Source: Bacillota bacterium (GTDB taxonomy: Bacteria > Bacillota > Clostridia > Christensenellales > SZUA-584). Taken from it: a stretch of DNA of 40,029 nucleotides. Location of the stretch: the NCBI GenBank assembly GCA_023416745.1, contig JAEZHF010000024.1, positions 1-40,029 on the forward strand, given 5' to 3'. Below, in pieces: positions 39,537 through 40,029 of the stretch (positions are counted from its first letter, which is position 1; each line of letters opens with the position of its first letter). Below the pieces are notes generated by a model. It was not told the origin of the DNA and ran no database searches. It saw only the letters and a program-made list of their open reading frames with translations. The translations under genes were made by a program, and so were the position numbers.

Positions 39537-39971
39537 ATGAAAACATATATGGCAAAGTCCGGCTCTGTGGATCGCAAATGGTATATTGTCGACGCTGAAG
39601 GCATGGTCTTTGGTCGGCTCGCAAGCCAGGTTGCGTCCATCTTGCACGGCAAGAACAAGCCGGAATACACGCCGCATGTCGATACGGGAGACTTCGTGAT
39701 CATCATTAACGTCGAGAAAGCCGTATTTACAGGCAACAAGCTCGACCAGAAGGTTTATCGCCGGCATTCGGGTTACATGGGTCACATGAAGGAGACCAAA
39801 TATAGTCACCTGATGGAGACCAAGCCGGAATTCGCGATGATGGAAGCGATTCGTCGGATGCTGCCCAAGAGCAAGCTCGGTCGGCAGATGTTGACCAAGC
39901 TTCGTGTCTACAAAGGATCCGAGCACAACCACGCAGCGCAGAAGCCCGAGCTTTTGCAGCTGGAAGGCTGA
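39537..39971 (+). CDS. rplM: 50S ribosomal protein L13
   Basis: The 144-aa product shows the L13 signature: KWYIVDAEGMVFGRLASQVA (14-33), LHGKNKPEYTPHVDTGDFVI, KVYRRHSGYMGHMKE, AIRRMLPKSKLGRQMLTKLRVYKGSEHNHAAQKPE. It is full length. The start is ATG 39537 with AGGAGGACGGCCA upstream. rpsI follows after 16 bases, the universal L13-S9 operon. Confidence 0.98.
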   Translation: MKTYMAKSGSVDRKWYIVDAEGMVFGRLASQVASILHGKNKPEYTPHVDTGDFVIIINVEKAVFTGNKLDQKVYRRHSGYMGHMKETKYSHLMETKPEFAMMEAIRRMLPKSKLGRQMLTKLRVYKGSEHNHAAQKPELLQLEG

Positions 39972-39987
39972 CAGGAGGATATGAATT

Positions 39988-40029
39988 GTGGCTAAGTTAC
40001 AGTTTTTAGGAACAGGCAGACGTAAAAGC
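39988..40029 (+). CDS. rpsI: 30S ribosomal protein S9 (5' part, cut by the window edge)
   Basis: Fourteen codons are visible, reading MAKLQFLGTGRRKS with a GTG start at 39988, the standard S9 N terminus (G-T-G-R-R-K-x). AGGAGGAT lies nine bases upstream. An ATG at 39981, in another frame, opens only four codons before TAA, so GTG is the true start. Confidence 0.93.
   Translation, partial: MAKLQFLGTGRRKS

Overview
The window reads as a chromosomal segment of a spore-lineage, anaerobic Bacillota (Clostridia-type) bacterium, with moderately GC-rich coding sequence. The pointers are: the Gram-positive cluster secG-rnr-smpB-ssrA; a BofA-like sigma-K checkpoint protein; the yaaO-type decarboxylase/tmk/holB/ricT neighbourhood; a stand-alone 2[4Fe-4S] ferredoxin; type III pantothenate kinase with an ECF-type S component; and DUF3842 and DUF5050-like proteins. 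No rRNA, CRISPR array, intact prophage or complete transposon is visible.

Layout. 1-3.6 kb (minus): secG, rnr, smpB and tmRNA, i.e. protein export, RNA decay and ribosome rescue. 3.7-4.3 kb (plus): feoA and a FeoB-associated Cys-rich membrane peptide, with three copies of a 16-bp palindrome (GTTAG-N6-CTAAC) and no feoB between them. 4.3-8.0 kb: bofA, a beta-propeller lipoprotein, class II fructose-bisphosphate aldolase, DUF3842 and an unknown anchored protein. 8.1-9.9 kb (plus): mnmA and a Nudix hydrolase. 10.0-14.5 kb (minus): a four-gene ABC export operon (ATPase, 465-aa anchored extracytoplasmic protein, two ABC-2 permeases). 14.6-16.0 kb: two unknown membrane proteins, tail to tail. 16.1-20.9 kb (plus): a translationally coupled string of PLP decarboxylase, HAD phosphatase, tmk, holB and ricT, then a ferredoxin gene with its own promoter. 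21-23.3 kb: an unknown protein and mtlD. 23.3 kb: tRNA-Gly(CCC).

23.5-28.2 kb is the most unusual part. It is an nqrBCDEF operon without nqrA, followed by an unrecognised 152-aa gene. A C-terminal tyrosine-integrase remnant lies on one side, next to the tRNA gene, and a ParB-like remnant lies on the other. I infer an old integrative element at tRNA-Gly that decayed and left (or whose scars now bracket) a more A+T-rich respiratory module. The membrane 2Fe-2S cysteines, NqrC flavin-threonine motif and NqrF domains are intact, so the complex looks functional. With no quinone-binding NqrA here and an RnfD-sized B subunit, its electron acceptor is an open question.

28.3-33.3 kb is a mixed accessory stretch: divergent xylulokinase and class II aldolase genes with facing promoters, an orphan holin-like gene, an XRE regulator, an MBL-fold hydrolase with a small partner, and an A+T-rich orphan. 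33.3-36.6 kb (minus) is an operon of an ECF S component (likely pantothenate), coaX, hom and a cupin, ended by a clear terminator. 36.7-38.0 kb is rarA, 38.2-39.3 kb is an MFS transporter, and the window ends in rplM-rpsI (rpsI cut by the window edge).

All functional calls are by reading the sequence and recalling family motifs. No database search was run.
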